Below, piece by piece: positions 42,324 to 48,982 of a stretch of 51,411 nucleotides of DNA. Numbering within the stretch: position 1 is the stretch's first letter; each line of letters opens with the position of its first letter. A program made the translations under genes and the position numbers. The notes beneath the pieces were generated by a model. The model saw only the letters and a program-made list of their open reading frames with translations, was not told where the DNA came from and did not search any database. The stretch is from the NCBI GenBank assembly GCA_018303885.1, contig JAGVXG010000002.1, positions 1 through 51,411 on the forward strand, written 5' to 3'. Origin of the DNA: Candidatus Pacearchaeota archaeon. Its GTDB lineage: Archaea; Nanobdellota; Nanobdellia; Pacearchaeales; GW2011-AR1.

Positions 42324-43174
42324 CAAAAAGTGAAAAAAAACAGGAATTTGAAGATGTAAAAAAGACTGTAGAAGCCCATGGAACCCTCTCTGAAGAGGTT
42401 GCTGAAGAGAAAGCTAAAAAATTCGAAGAAGTCACACAGGAATTGATTGAAAAAGATGAAGATATCAAAAAATTAGAAGCTGAATTAGAAGCAGGCATCA
42501 TTGAAAAAGAAGAAAGGGCAGATGCACAAAGAGCTGGAGAAAGAGGGCTGGCTTCATGGGAACCCAAGACAAAACTTGGACAGGAAGTGAAAAAAGGTAA
42601 AATCAAAAACATTGACGAGATCCTTGATAATAACAAGAAAATATTAGAGGAACAGATAGTTGACTTTTTGCTGGATATTAAAAAAGACTTGATTTTAATA
42701 GGGCAGGCAAAGGGAAAGTTTGGCGGCGGAAAAAGAAGAGCATGGCGCCAGACACAGAAGAAGACAAAAGAGGGGAATGTGCCTACTTTCTCTGCAATGG
42801 CTGTTGTAGGGGATGAAAACGGGCATATTGGCATTGGTATCGGCAAGGCGAAGGAAACGCTTCCTGCAAGAGATAAAGCAGAAAGAAAGGCAAAGCTGAA
42901 TATTATAAAAATCAAAAGAGGCTGTTCAAGCTTTGACTGTGATTGCTCAGAACTTCATACTGTTCCATTAAAAGTTATGGGAAAATCAGGAAGCGTAAGA
43001 GTGATTCTTATTCCTGCACCACAAGGAACAGGATTAGTTGCAGCAGGTGAACTAAAGAAAGTTCTTAAGCTTGCTGGCATAAAAGACATTTACACTAAAA
43101 CTTTTGGTAAGCAAAGAACTACATTCAACTTGGTTGAAGCTTGCTTTAATGCTCTAAAAAAAACTGGCTTATAA
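42320..43174 (+). CDS. rps5: Small-subunit ribosomal protein uS5 with acidic N-terminal extension
   Basis: 284 aa against about 200-215 usual. The standard archaeal part begins near residue 74 (SWEPKTKLGQEVKKGKI). It includes the dsRBD-like KFGGGKRRAWRQTQKKT and the C-terminal RVILIPAPQGTGLVAAGELKK. The first 73 residues are a Glu/Lys-rich coiled coil not found in ordinary uS5. uS5 sits near the mRNA entry. Confidence 0.94.
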   Translation: MTKSEKKQEFEDVKKTVEAHGTLSEEVAEEKAKKFEEVTQELIEKDEDIKKLEAELEAGIIEKEERADAQRAGERGLASWEPKTKLGQEVKKGKIKNIDEILDNNKKILEEQIVDFLLDIKKDLILIGQAKGKFGGGKRRAWRQTQKKTKEGNVPTFSAMAVVGDENGHIGIGIGKAKETLPARDKAERKAKLNIIKIKRGCSSFDCDCSELHTVPLKVMGKSGSVRVILIPAPQGTGLVAAGELKKVLKLAGIKDIYTKTFGKQRTTFNLVEACFNALKKTGL

Positions 43175-43178
43175 TAAA

Positions 43179-43595
43179 ATGATTTGTATAATAAGAATTC
43201 GGGGAGAAGTTAATATGGACAGAGATGTAGCAGAAACTCTATCAAGACTGAGAATGAGGAGAAAATATGCATGTGTTGTAATAAATCCTAATAAAGAACA
43301 AGAAGGGATGATAAAAAAAGTCAAGGACCTAGTGGCTTTTGGAGAAATAAGTAAAGAAACACTTGAAAAATTGATAGAAAAACGTGGCCAGCTAATTGAC
43401 AAGAAAAAGAAAACTGACGCCAAGAAAGTTGTTGACGAACTGGAAAAAGGAAAAAAGTATGAATCTCTTAATCTAAAGCCTTTTTTCAGATTACATCCGC
43501 CAAGAGGCGGAATAAAAAGCAAGGCTCATTTTCCAAAAGGAGTCTTGGGAAATCATAGAGGTAAAATAAATGAGTTAGTTTTGAGGATGCTATGA
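43179..43595 (+). CDS. rpl30: Large-subunit ribosomal protein uL30
   Basis: 138 aa, archaeal long form. MICIIRIRGEVNMDRDVAET, LRMRRKYACVVI and the C-terminal RLHPPRGGIKSKAHF. One base separates it from the unknown gene that follows. Confidence 0.93.
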   Translation: MICIIRIRGEVNMDRDVAETLSRLRMRRKYACVVINPNKEQEGMIKKVKDLVAFGEISKETLEKLIEKRGQLIDKKKKTDAKKVVDELEKGKKYESLNLKPFFRLHPPRGGIKSKAHFPKGVLGNHRGKINELVLRML

Positions 43596-43596
43596 A

Positions 43597-43977
43597 ATGA
43601 CAAAAACAATAATAGAACCAAAGGTAGGAGAAGAATATCTTTTGTACGATGGACAAAGTGAAAGAAAACAAACCTCTTTCGAAGGAATATATCTTGGGAT
43701 GAATCCTGTAAAGAACAGAAATCCTTTCGTGAGTGCTGAAGGGCCAGAGGGACACATTTTTGCAAGATTGAATGAAGAAGGGGAGGCTGAAGTTTATTGC
43801 ACATACAGCGACGAAAGAAAACTTACTTTAATGTGGTACAGTGACGGAGAAGACGGGCCAGAGTGGCCTGCAGGATTTTCAGTAAGCAGAGTAGACAGAG
43901 ATAAAATTTCTCAAAGAGAGCTAGAATATCTTGTTCAGAGGCTAAATAAAAAGAATGGTGAAAGGAGAGTAGCATAA
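43597..43977 (+). CDS. Unknown small protein wedged between uL30 and uL15
   Basis: 126 aa, acidic and aromatic, beta-rich (VGEEYLLYDGQSERKQTSFE, EAEVYCTYSDERKLTLMWYS, DGPEWPAGFSVSRV), with a helical end (KISQRELEYLVQRLNKK). Single-base junctions on both sides (TGA-A-ATG and TAA-A-ATG). uL30 and uL15 are normally adjacent. No family recognised. Confidence 0.62.
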   Translation: MTKTIIEPKVGEEYLLYDGQSERKQTSFEGIYLGMNPVKNRNPFVSAEGPEGHIFARLNEEGEAEVYCTYSDERKLTLMWYSDGEDGPEWPAGFSVSRVDRDKISQRELEYLVQRLNKKNGERRVA

Positions 43978-43978
43978 A

Positions 43979-44443
43979 ATGTCAATGAAAAAAACAAAGA
44001 AAAGAAGAAAGATGTCTCGTATGAGAGGCACGGGAACGCATGGCGGCGGAGCCAGAAAGAAAAGGAAAAAGTCAGGACATAGGGGCGGAGCAGGCATGTC
44101 TGGCTCTGGAAAAAGAGCAGATCATAAAAAAACTCTTGTAAACGCTCTTTATGGGCATGATTATTTTGGAAAACAAGGCATAACAAGCAAGGGCACAAAA
44201 AAAGACAAGAGAAAAAGAATAAATCTAGAAAATCTTGAATTAAGCCTTGAAAAATACGGCAAGAAATCCGGAGACAAATGGGAAATTAATCTAGAAGGTT
44301 ATAAAATTCTTTCAGGCTCTGAGAGCCACGCGCCAAAGAACAAGATGATTATAAAAGCCAGAGAAGCCTCACAATCGGCAATAGAAAAAGTAAGAAAAGC
44401 CGGAGGAGATATTATCCTTACAAAAAAAGCCGATAAAGAATAA
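43979..44443 (+). CDS. rpl15: Large-subunit ribosomal protein uL15
   Basis: 154 aa. The basic glycine-rich N terminus (RMRGTGTHGGGARKKRKKSG, GGAGMSGSGKRADHK) and the C-terminal globular part ending KVRKAGGDIILTKK are typical. Single-base junction to the next small frame. Confidence 0.94.
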   Translation: MSMKKTKKRRKMSRMRGTGTHGGGARKKRKKSGHRGGAGMSGSGKRADHKKTLVNALYGHDYFGKQGITSKGTKKDKRKRINLENLELSLEKYGKKSGDKWEINLEGYKILSGSESHAPKNKMIIKAREASQSAIEKVRKAGGDIILTKKADKE

Positions 44444-44444
44444 A

Positions 44445-44570
44445 ATGTTGATGAAAAAAATGATTTTTAATGATAAAGGCGGTAAAAGAATTTTAATAGA
44501 AGTAAAATCAAGTTTTGCAGATTTTCATATTAACAACTTTGGTTTTTATATTAACAGTAATTTAAGTTAG
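44445..44570 (+). CDS. Possible tiny protein between uL15 and SecY
   Basis: 41 aa (MLMKKMIFNDKGGKRILIEV...NSNLS). It begins one base after the uL15 stop, exactly like the other coupled genes, and ends 16 nt before SecY. Length is too short to judge coding by composition. Its Shine-Dalgarno-free TAA-A-ATG junction is the main support. Confidence 0.4.
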   Translation: MLMKKMIFNDKGGKRILIEVKSSFADFHINNFGFYINSNLS

Positions 44571-44586
44571 AGGTAATAAAAATAAA

Positions 44587-46026
44587 ATGGCAGACTTAAA
44601 AGATATATTCAGTTTTATTCCAGAAGTCAGAAAACCAGAAGAAAAAAAGCTAAGTTTTGGAGTAAAGCTAAAATGGACTTTGATAGTTTTAATTTCTTTT
44701 TTTGTTCTTGCAAATGTTCCTTTATTTGGGCTTTCAGCCAATGCTCTAGCAAGGTTTGAGTACTTGGCTATTATTCTCGGAACAGACTTTGGAAGCATTA
44801 TTTCTTTAGGAATAGGCCCAATTGTTATGGCTTCGATTATTCTGCAGTTGCTTACTGGCTCGGGAATCATTAATATAGACACAACAACAGACGAAGGTAA
44901 AAAATTTTTCCAGGGACTTCAAAAGGTTCTTGTCTTCTTTTTTATAATTTTTGAAGCGCTTGTTTATGTCTTAATGCAGGGGTTGCAAGCAGCTCCGGGA
45001 TTTACAGGGTTGTTGATATTTCAGTTGATTTTAGGGGGCTTGGCTATTTTTTACATGGACGAGCTTACGACAAAATGGGGTTTTGGTTCTGGAGTTAGTT
45101 TGTTTATCGCCGCAGGAGTTTCATGGAGATTAATGACAGGGGCATTTCAGTTCATAGACCAGCAGGGAAGAAATTGCCTTGTTGATTTTACAACAGTTCC
45201 TTGCGCAGGAAAAGTTTTTGTTTTAATTCAATCTATTATTAACAGATTCCCAGCAGAACTTTTGTCTGCCGTGGCTGCAATTGTTGCAACAGTGGTGATT
45301 TTCCTGATTGTTGTCTGGGCACAGTCTCTGAAAGTAGAAATCCCATTATCTTTTGGGAGGCTCCGTGGATATGGTGTTAAATGGCCTCTTTCATTTTTCT
45401 ATGCTTCTGTTATCCCTGTTATTTTGACTGCTGCATTAATTGCCAACATACAGCTTTTCGGTGGAATCGTCGAGAATGCGGCTGCTCCATGTTTGTCTGG
45501 AGGAGAATGTATTGGAAAAGCTAAAATTGCATCTTATTTCACTTTTTTGGGAAGATTTTCGCAGGGACAGCCTATTTCAGGACTTGCATTTTGGTTTGGA
45601 AATACTAACCTTTTAGAATTATTTATTCGTGGCGGATTACTACCAAAGTTTTTAATCCAGGGTTTAACGCATATTTTATTTTTTATGTTTTTCTCTACTC
45701 TTTTCGCGGTTTTCTGGGTTAAAACATCTGGAATGGACTCAGCAAGTCAAGCACATAAAATTTCTGCTTCAGGCCTACAAGTTTCTGGTTTCAGGCAGGA
45801 TGAAAGAATCTTAGAAAGCATATTAGACAGGTATATCATGCCTTTGACAGTAATGGGTGGATTGGCTATAGGCTTGCTTGCTTCTGTAACTGATCTTCTT
45901 GGCGCATTAGTTTCTGGAACAGCTATTCTTCTTGTGATAATGATAATGTTCCAACTCTACCAGAATATTGCACAACAACATGAGATGGACATGCATCCTG
46001 TAATGAGGAAGTTTGTCGGGGGTTAA
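44587..46026 (+). CDS. secY: Protein translocase subunit SecY
   Basis: 479 aa with ten membrane helices. The plug and channel region (LGTDFGSIISLGIGPIVMAS), the cytoplasmic loop with QSLKVEIPLSFGRLRGYG, and the ending SVTDLLGALVSGTAILL are typical of archaeal SecY. It closes the ribosomal operon. Its stop codon directly abuts the stop codon of the reverse transcriptase gene on the other strand. SecE is at 16145-16321. Confidence 0.96.
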   Translation: MADLKDIFSFIPEVRKPEEKKLSFGVKLKWTLIVLISFFVLANVPLFGLSANALARFEYLAIILGTDFGSIISLGIGPIVMASIILQLLTGSGIINIDTTTDEGKKFFQGLQKVLVFFFIIFEALVYVLMQGLQAAPGFTGLLIFQLILGGLAIFYMDELTTKWGFGSGVSLFIAAGVSWRLMTGAFQFIDQQGRNCLVDFTTVPCAGKVFVLIQSIINRFPAELLSAVAAIVATVVIFLIVVWAQSLKVEIPLSFGRLRGYGVKWPLSFFYASVIPVILTAALIANIQLFGGIVENAAAPCLSGGECIGKAKIASYFTFLGRFSQGQPISGLAFWFGNTNLLELFIRGGLLPKFLIQGLTHILFFMFFSTLFAVFWVKTSGMDSASQAHKISASGLQVSGFRQDERILESILDRYIMPLTVMGGLAIGLLASVTDLLGALVSGTAILLVIMIMFQLYQNIAQQHEMDMHPVMRKFVGG

Positions 46027-46608
46027 TTAAAGATTTTTAATTATTTCTAAGAATATTTTTTCTCTAGTATTCAAAACATCAGCCCATTTTGCATAAGCAT
46101 TCCATCCTTGAAAGATTTCAAAGAATTTCTCATAACTAATTTGGTCTTCATTAAAAAGTTCTATTTTTCTTATCATATTTTTTATATTTCTTTTTCTTAA
46201 TAATCTGTAATGGTAAAAGTTCCTAAAGCCAACAAAGTCTATTCCTTTTGAAAGAGAAATTATTTTAGATTTTTCTGGGTGAAGTTCTAATTTCAACTGG
46301 TTTCTTAGAAATGTCTCTATTTGGCGCTTCCAAATTTCTAATTGTTCTTTAGAACTATGCAAAATCACGAAATCATCAACATATCTTATGTAATATTTTG
46401 CTTTTAAGTCATGTTTAACAAATTTGTCAAACTTATCCAAATAAACATTGGCAAAAAACTGGCTTGTTAAATTGCCAATAGGCATTCCTATACATTGACC
46501 ACGTTTGGACGGGTTAGCTAAAATCTCTGATTTTTCTCTATTTTTAATGGGAAAGTCCGCGTCTCTCTCTCTCTCTCTCTCTCTCTCAGTACTCGTTTGA
46601 TCAACCAA
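46027..46608 (-). CDS. DGR reverse transcriptase, C-terminal part (frame-shifted)
   Basis: Encodes about the last 190 residues in a different frame from the N-terminal part. It holds the DGR-specific motif 4 (GMPIGNLTSQFFANVYLDKFD), catalytic motif 5 YYIRYVDDFVIL with the two Asp, motif 6/7 (LELHPEKSKII, GIDFVGFRNF) and the thumb. The frame can be read upstream through the GA tract to a TTG, but no real start is evident. It is meaningful as the continuation of 46518-47168 after a shift of one GA unit. Stop abuts that of SecY. Confidence 0.85.
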   Translation of the reverse strand: MVDQTSTERERERERDADFPIKNREKSEILANPSKRGQCIGMPIGNLTSQFFANVYLDKFDKFVKHDLKAKYYIRYVDDFVILHSSKEQLEIWKRQIETFLRNQLKLELHPEKSKIISLSKGIDFVGFRNFYHYRLLRKRNIKNMIRKIELFNEDQISYEKFFEIFQGWNAYAKWADVLNTREKIFLEIIKNL

Positions 46609-47168
46609 ATCACTTTTTCATCTCTTATTTTTCTTTTTATTATGCTTATAAGAATTTCATGGTCAACTTCTTCGAAATAATGTTTTATGTCTGCCTTAAA
46701 GCAGTAACCTTTTATCTGATTATTATTAAACCACCCTTTAGTTTTTCCGTTTCTTGAGACTTTTTCAATGAATTCAAAAAATCTTTTAATAGCAAAGAGA
46801 TTTCCTTTGCCTTTTCGGTTTGCGCAGGAATCGTCAATGAATATTTTATCAAAAATTGACTCGATTACATTGCAAATTGCATGATGAACAATTCTATCCC
46901 GAAAATCCGACTTTGAAATTTTTCTAGTTTTCGGGTCTCTAAGAATAAATGTTTCTAATGGCTTTGGCTTGTAAGTTTGATTTTTTAACTCATAATGTAA
47001 GGTTTTTAGATTAAAACCTAAATTTTTCTCAAATTCAATAACATAGTCTTTCTGGGTTTTTCCTTTTCTTGCTTTTTTCCATGCGAGAATAAGATTTTTC
47101 ATAGAATAAATTTGAGGATAGAGATTAACATAAGATTTCATTTTTAATTCTTGGAGTGTCAAGGCCAT
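46518..47168 (-). CDS. DGR reverse transcriptase, N-terminal part (frame-shifted)
   Basis: 216-aa frame. The probable native start is the ATG at 47141 (MKSYVNLYPQIYSMKNLILA), a usual beginning for DGR reverse transcriptases; ATG 47168 lies at the very end of the template repeat. Motif 1/2 (SKSDFRDRIVHHAI) and motif 3 (FKADIKHYFEEVD, with the first catalytic Asp) are present. After VLRERERERE the frame runs into 14 unrelated residues and stops. With 12 rather than 13 GA units the enzyme would be continuous, 370 aa from 47141. Confidence 0.85.
   Translation of the reverse strand: MALTLQELKMKSYVNLYPQIYSMKNLILAWKKARKGKTQKDYVIEFEKNLGFNLKTLHYELKNQTYKPKPLETFILRDPKTRKISKSDFRDRIVHHAICNVIESIFDKIFIDDSCANRKGKGNLFAIKRFFEFIEKVSRNGKTKGWFNNNQIKGYCFKADIKHYFEEVDHEILISIIKRKIRDEKVIWLIKRVLRERERERETRTFPLKIEKNQRF
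46562..46587 (-). repeat. (GA)13 microsatellite inside the reverse transcriptase gene
   Basis: Thirteen uninterrupted TC units on the plus strand (GA on the coding strand). It encodes Arg-Glu repeats in a loop between motifs 3 and 4. The two reverse transcriptase frames are joined only if the tract has 12, 15 or 9 units. Confidence 0.97.
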
Positions 47169-47262
47169 TCCAAAAGAGTACCTATTACCGTTGTCCTCAG
47201 AGTTATCGGCGTTAACGTTAAGCCTGTTGTCGAAATTGTTCGAATTCAGGTCAGCGACTCTT
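47166..47262 (-). repeat. DGR template repeat (TR)
   Basis: Aligned with 47513-47609 at a constant offset of 347. In the 93-nt core (47170-47262), 78 positions agree. The 15 differences all fall on the 29 adenines of the coding strand, none on the 64 other bases. Nine AAY codons occur in the target's frame, and all nine are changed in the variable repeat. The last codon of the repeat is the ATG at 47168. Confidence 0.95.
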
Positions 47263-47314
47263 TACTATCCAATTAATTAAAAGTAAATCACCACCTTTTC
47301 AAGTTTCACAAATA

Positions 47315-47326
47315 TTATATATAAAC
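47315..47326 (-). promoter_or_regulatory. TATA box for TR RNA and reverse transcriptase
   Basis: On the coding strand the element reads GTTTATATATAAT. A start about 25 nt downstream (near 47296) would place the template repeat about 35 nt into the transcript and the reverse transcriptase start about 155 nt in. Confidence 0.5.
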
Positions 47327-47401
47327 GCTACTATTTGTCAAGGTTGAATTTCATGACTTAACAAAGTTAAGTGCTATTAACTGGCGTGTGGCCTTGACAA
47401 A

Positions 47402-47421
47402 GAAAAGGGTTTTACCTTTTC
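47402..47421 (-). terminator. Hairpin after the DGR target gene
   Basis: A 7-bp stem GAAAAGG/CCTTTTC around a 6-nt loop, with a T-rich run after it in the coding direction. It would separate the target transcript from the TR/RT transcript. Confidence 0.4.
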
Positions 47422-47467
47422 TAATACCAAGACAAAAGTAAGAATTATAAAGTATTAAAAAAACTAT

Positions 47468-48205
47468 CTATTTTTTGGGCGCGGCGCCTGCGGCGCCTTC
47501 AGAAACCCCAAACACCCCAAAAGAGTACCTACTACCGTAGTCCCCAGAGAGACCGGCGCCAACGTCAAGCCTGCCGTCGAAATCGTCCGAACTCAGGGCA
47601 GCGACTCTTGTTTCTGGATTTTCAACTTTTGATAATACCCAGAAATAGGGATTTACTCTATAATGCTGAGATGATTTTGCAAGTTTTTCTGCATTTTCTT
47701 CAGAACCAACTAATGCAATAACCCCTGAATTTTTTGCTAGTTCCGAGGCTGTTTGTGATTCTCTTTTGAATCCATAAGGAGTGAATCTTAGACTTCCATC
47801 ATTGCTGAACGTAACACCGCGCTCTTCGTGTTTTCCTAATTTTCTTTCAAGTGTTTTTTGATTCATGACAACTCTTCCATTTGTCATTCCTGGATTGTCC
47901 TGAACAAACATTCCGTCTTTAGTATAAAGGATTCCTGTATCTCCTGTAAGCCAATGATTTCTTAAAGTTTCAACAACATTTTTTGCTGTTTCTTTATTTT
48001 GATGTTCCAAAGAGGCATAAACTAAGTTAGTAAGCTCTGGCATTGTTGGCATTCTGAAACCAGGACCATAGTTCGCGGTTCTTAGTCCTGCAAAATTCAT
48101 AGGTCCAACTCTTTGAGAATTAAACTTAAGATTCACATCATCTAAATTCATTGTAGTCACTGCTACAACTTCTCTAAATGAAGGCTTTTGTATTGTCTTT
48201 ACCAT
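47468..48205 (-). CDS. DGR target protein with C-type-lectin-like variable domain
   Basis: 245 aa from the ATG at 48205; the TATA box 25 nt upstream supports this over a longer frame to 48328. Segments NYGPGFRMPTMPELTNLVY and YFWVLSKVENPETRVA have the look of DUF1566/FGE-type C-lectin folds used by DGR targets. The variable repeat covers residues 200-230. Twelve residues differ from the template: 203, 205, 207, 208, 211, 214, 216, 218, 219, 221, 223 and 225. The invariant framework ends RYSFG. There is no signal peptide or membrane segment. The ligand is unknown. Confidence 0.85.
   Translation of the reverse strand: MVKTIQKPSFREVVAVTTMNLDDVNLKFNSQRVGPMNFAGLRTANYGPGFRMPTMPELTNLVYASLEHQNKETAKNVVETLRNHWLTGDTGILYTKDGMFVQDNPGMTNGRVVMNQKTLERKLGKHEERGVTFSNDGSLRFTPYGFKRESQTASELAKNSGVIALVGSEENAEKLAKSSQHYRVNPYFWVLSKVENPETRVAALSSDDFDGRLDVGAGLSGDYGSRYSFGVFGVSEGAAGAAPKK
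47483..47497 (-). other. GC hairpin downstream of the variable repeat
   Basis: GGCGCC-TGC-GGCGCC forms a 6-bp all-GC stem with a 3-nt loop, 16-20 nt beyond the variable repeat and inside the target's last codons (GAAGAAP). DGRs such as that of Bordetella phage need a hairpin or cruciform at this place for retrohoming. Confidence 0.7.
47513..47609 (-). repeat. DGR variable repeat (VR)
   Basis: Lies near the 3' end of the target gene. Relative to the template, the coding strand shows 11 A-to-G, 2 A-to-T and 2 A-to-C changes. Every change is at codon position 1 or 2, so each can alter an amino acid. The VR ends before the GC hairpin. Confidence 0.95.
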
Positions 48206-48225
48206 GATTTTTGGATGAAATTGAT

Positions 48226-48235
48226 ATTTATAAAT
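48226..48235 (-). promoter_or_regulatory. TATA box of the DGR target gene
   Basis: ATTTATAAAT is centred 25 nt before the ATG at 48205, the leaderless spacing seen for many genes in this window. Confidence 0.55.
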
Positions 48236-48346
48236 CTTTCTATTTTGTTGTCTTTTCTTAAAGGTAACAAATAATTGCTTAAAAATAGAGGTTTCAGGAA
48301 AAAGCGTAATCTTAATCTTTAAAAACAATCATTCTTTTTAACTAAA

Positions 48347-48892
48347 ATGGATAGCGAAGGAAAAAAGGGCGGTTTTGCGGGAATTTTTATTGTAATGATT
48401 GTTTCTTTGCTGATTGCATTTTTTTGGGATAAAGTCGCGCTCATAAAAAACTCTGTGCATTTTATCTTAAACCCAACTGCAGGAGCTCTTCTCAATTGGA
48501 ATATGAATTTTGGAATGATTGCTATTGTTCTGGCAATCTCAGTTATAATGACTTTGATTCAAAAATACGGCACAGACCAAAAAACAATGAGGGAGCTTAA
48601 AGAAGAGCAGAAAAATCTTCAGGAAGAGATGAAAAAATATAAAGAACATCCTGAGAAAATGACTGAATTATCGAAAAAACAAATGGAGCTTATACCAAAG
48701 ACGATGAAACTTGGAATGAGGCCAATAGTCTATACTGCCATACCACTAATCCTTTTTTTTAGATGGTTTATGGATTTTTTTAGCACTGTAGGCGACTTCA
48801 AATTCTTCGGAATATTAAGCTGGTTTTGGTTTTATCTTATAGGAACGATAATTTTCAGCTCTATTCTTAGAAAGGTTATGAATGTTGTTTGA
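48347..48892 (+). CDS. DUF106 membrane protein (Oxa1/EMC3/TMCO1 superfamily)
   Basis: 181 aa with an N-terminal membrane helix, a second helix (MIAIVLAISVIMTLIQKYGT), a cytoplasmic coiled coil (about 85-125: ELKEEQKNLQEEMKKYKE) and two C-terminal helices. This is the archaeal YidC-like insertase layout. It likely helps insert membrane proteins together with SecY. In archaea it commonly follows secY; here a DGR lies in between. Confidence 0.85.
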   Translation: MDSEGKKGGFAGIFIVMIVSLLIAFFWDKVALIKNSVHFILNPTAGALLNWNMNFGMIAIVLAISVIMTLIQKYGTDQKTMRELKEEQKNLQEEMKKYKEHPEKMTELSKKQMELIPKTMKLGMRPIVYTAIPLILFFRWFMDFFSTVGDFKFFGILSWFWFYLIGTIIFSSILRKVMNVV

Positions 48893-48982
48893 GCCTAATA
48901 ATAAGGCACTAGACTACAAAAACAGCAGGGTATTACAACTGTTTTAGAAACATTTAAATATAGTTATATCTATTGATATAAC

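Larger units (their letters stand above)
47263..47467 (-). promoter_or_regulatory. DGR spacer between target gene and TR, with structured elements
   Basis: No coding frame is evident. It holds a terminator-like hairpin (47402-47421), a stem of 9 bp (47335-47343 with 47392-47400) enclosing a 6-bp hairpin (47357-47371), and a TATA box (47315-47326). Order on the minus strand: target stop, terminator, nested stem, promoter, TR. Confidence 0.55.
46027..48205 (-). mobile_element. Diversity-generating retroelement (target gene - TR - reverse transcriptase)
   Basis: All core parts lie on the minus strand in this order: target gene with variable repeat near its 3' end, spacer with promoter, template repeat, reverse transcriptase. 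Mismatches between the repeats are only at template adenines, the defining DGR signature. A GC-rich hairpin follows the variable repeat. No accessory Avd gene is visible. The whole unit sits between secY and a DUF106 gene that are typically close neighbours in archaea. The reverse transcriptase is interrupted by a frameshift at a (GA)13 tract. Confidence 0.93.

Noticed and set aside
42295-42915. 206-aa frame antisense to uS5
   Set aside because: Shadow frame of uS5 with no motif of its own.
47263-47467. Second variable repeat or second target
   Set aside because: No further segment in the window aligned by eye with the TR.
46027-48346. Accessory Avd or HRDC gene for the DGR
   Set aside because: No extra frame exists in the locus; all remaining sequence is TR, VR or non-coding spacer.
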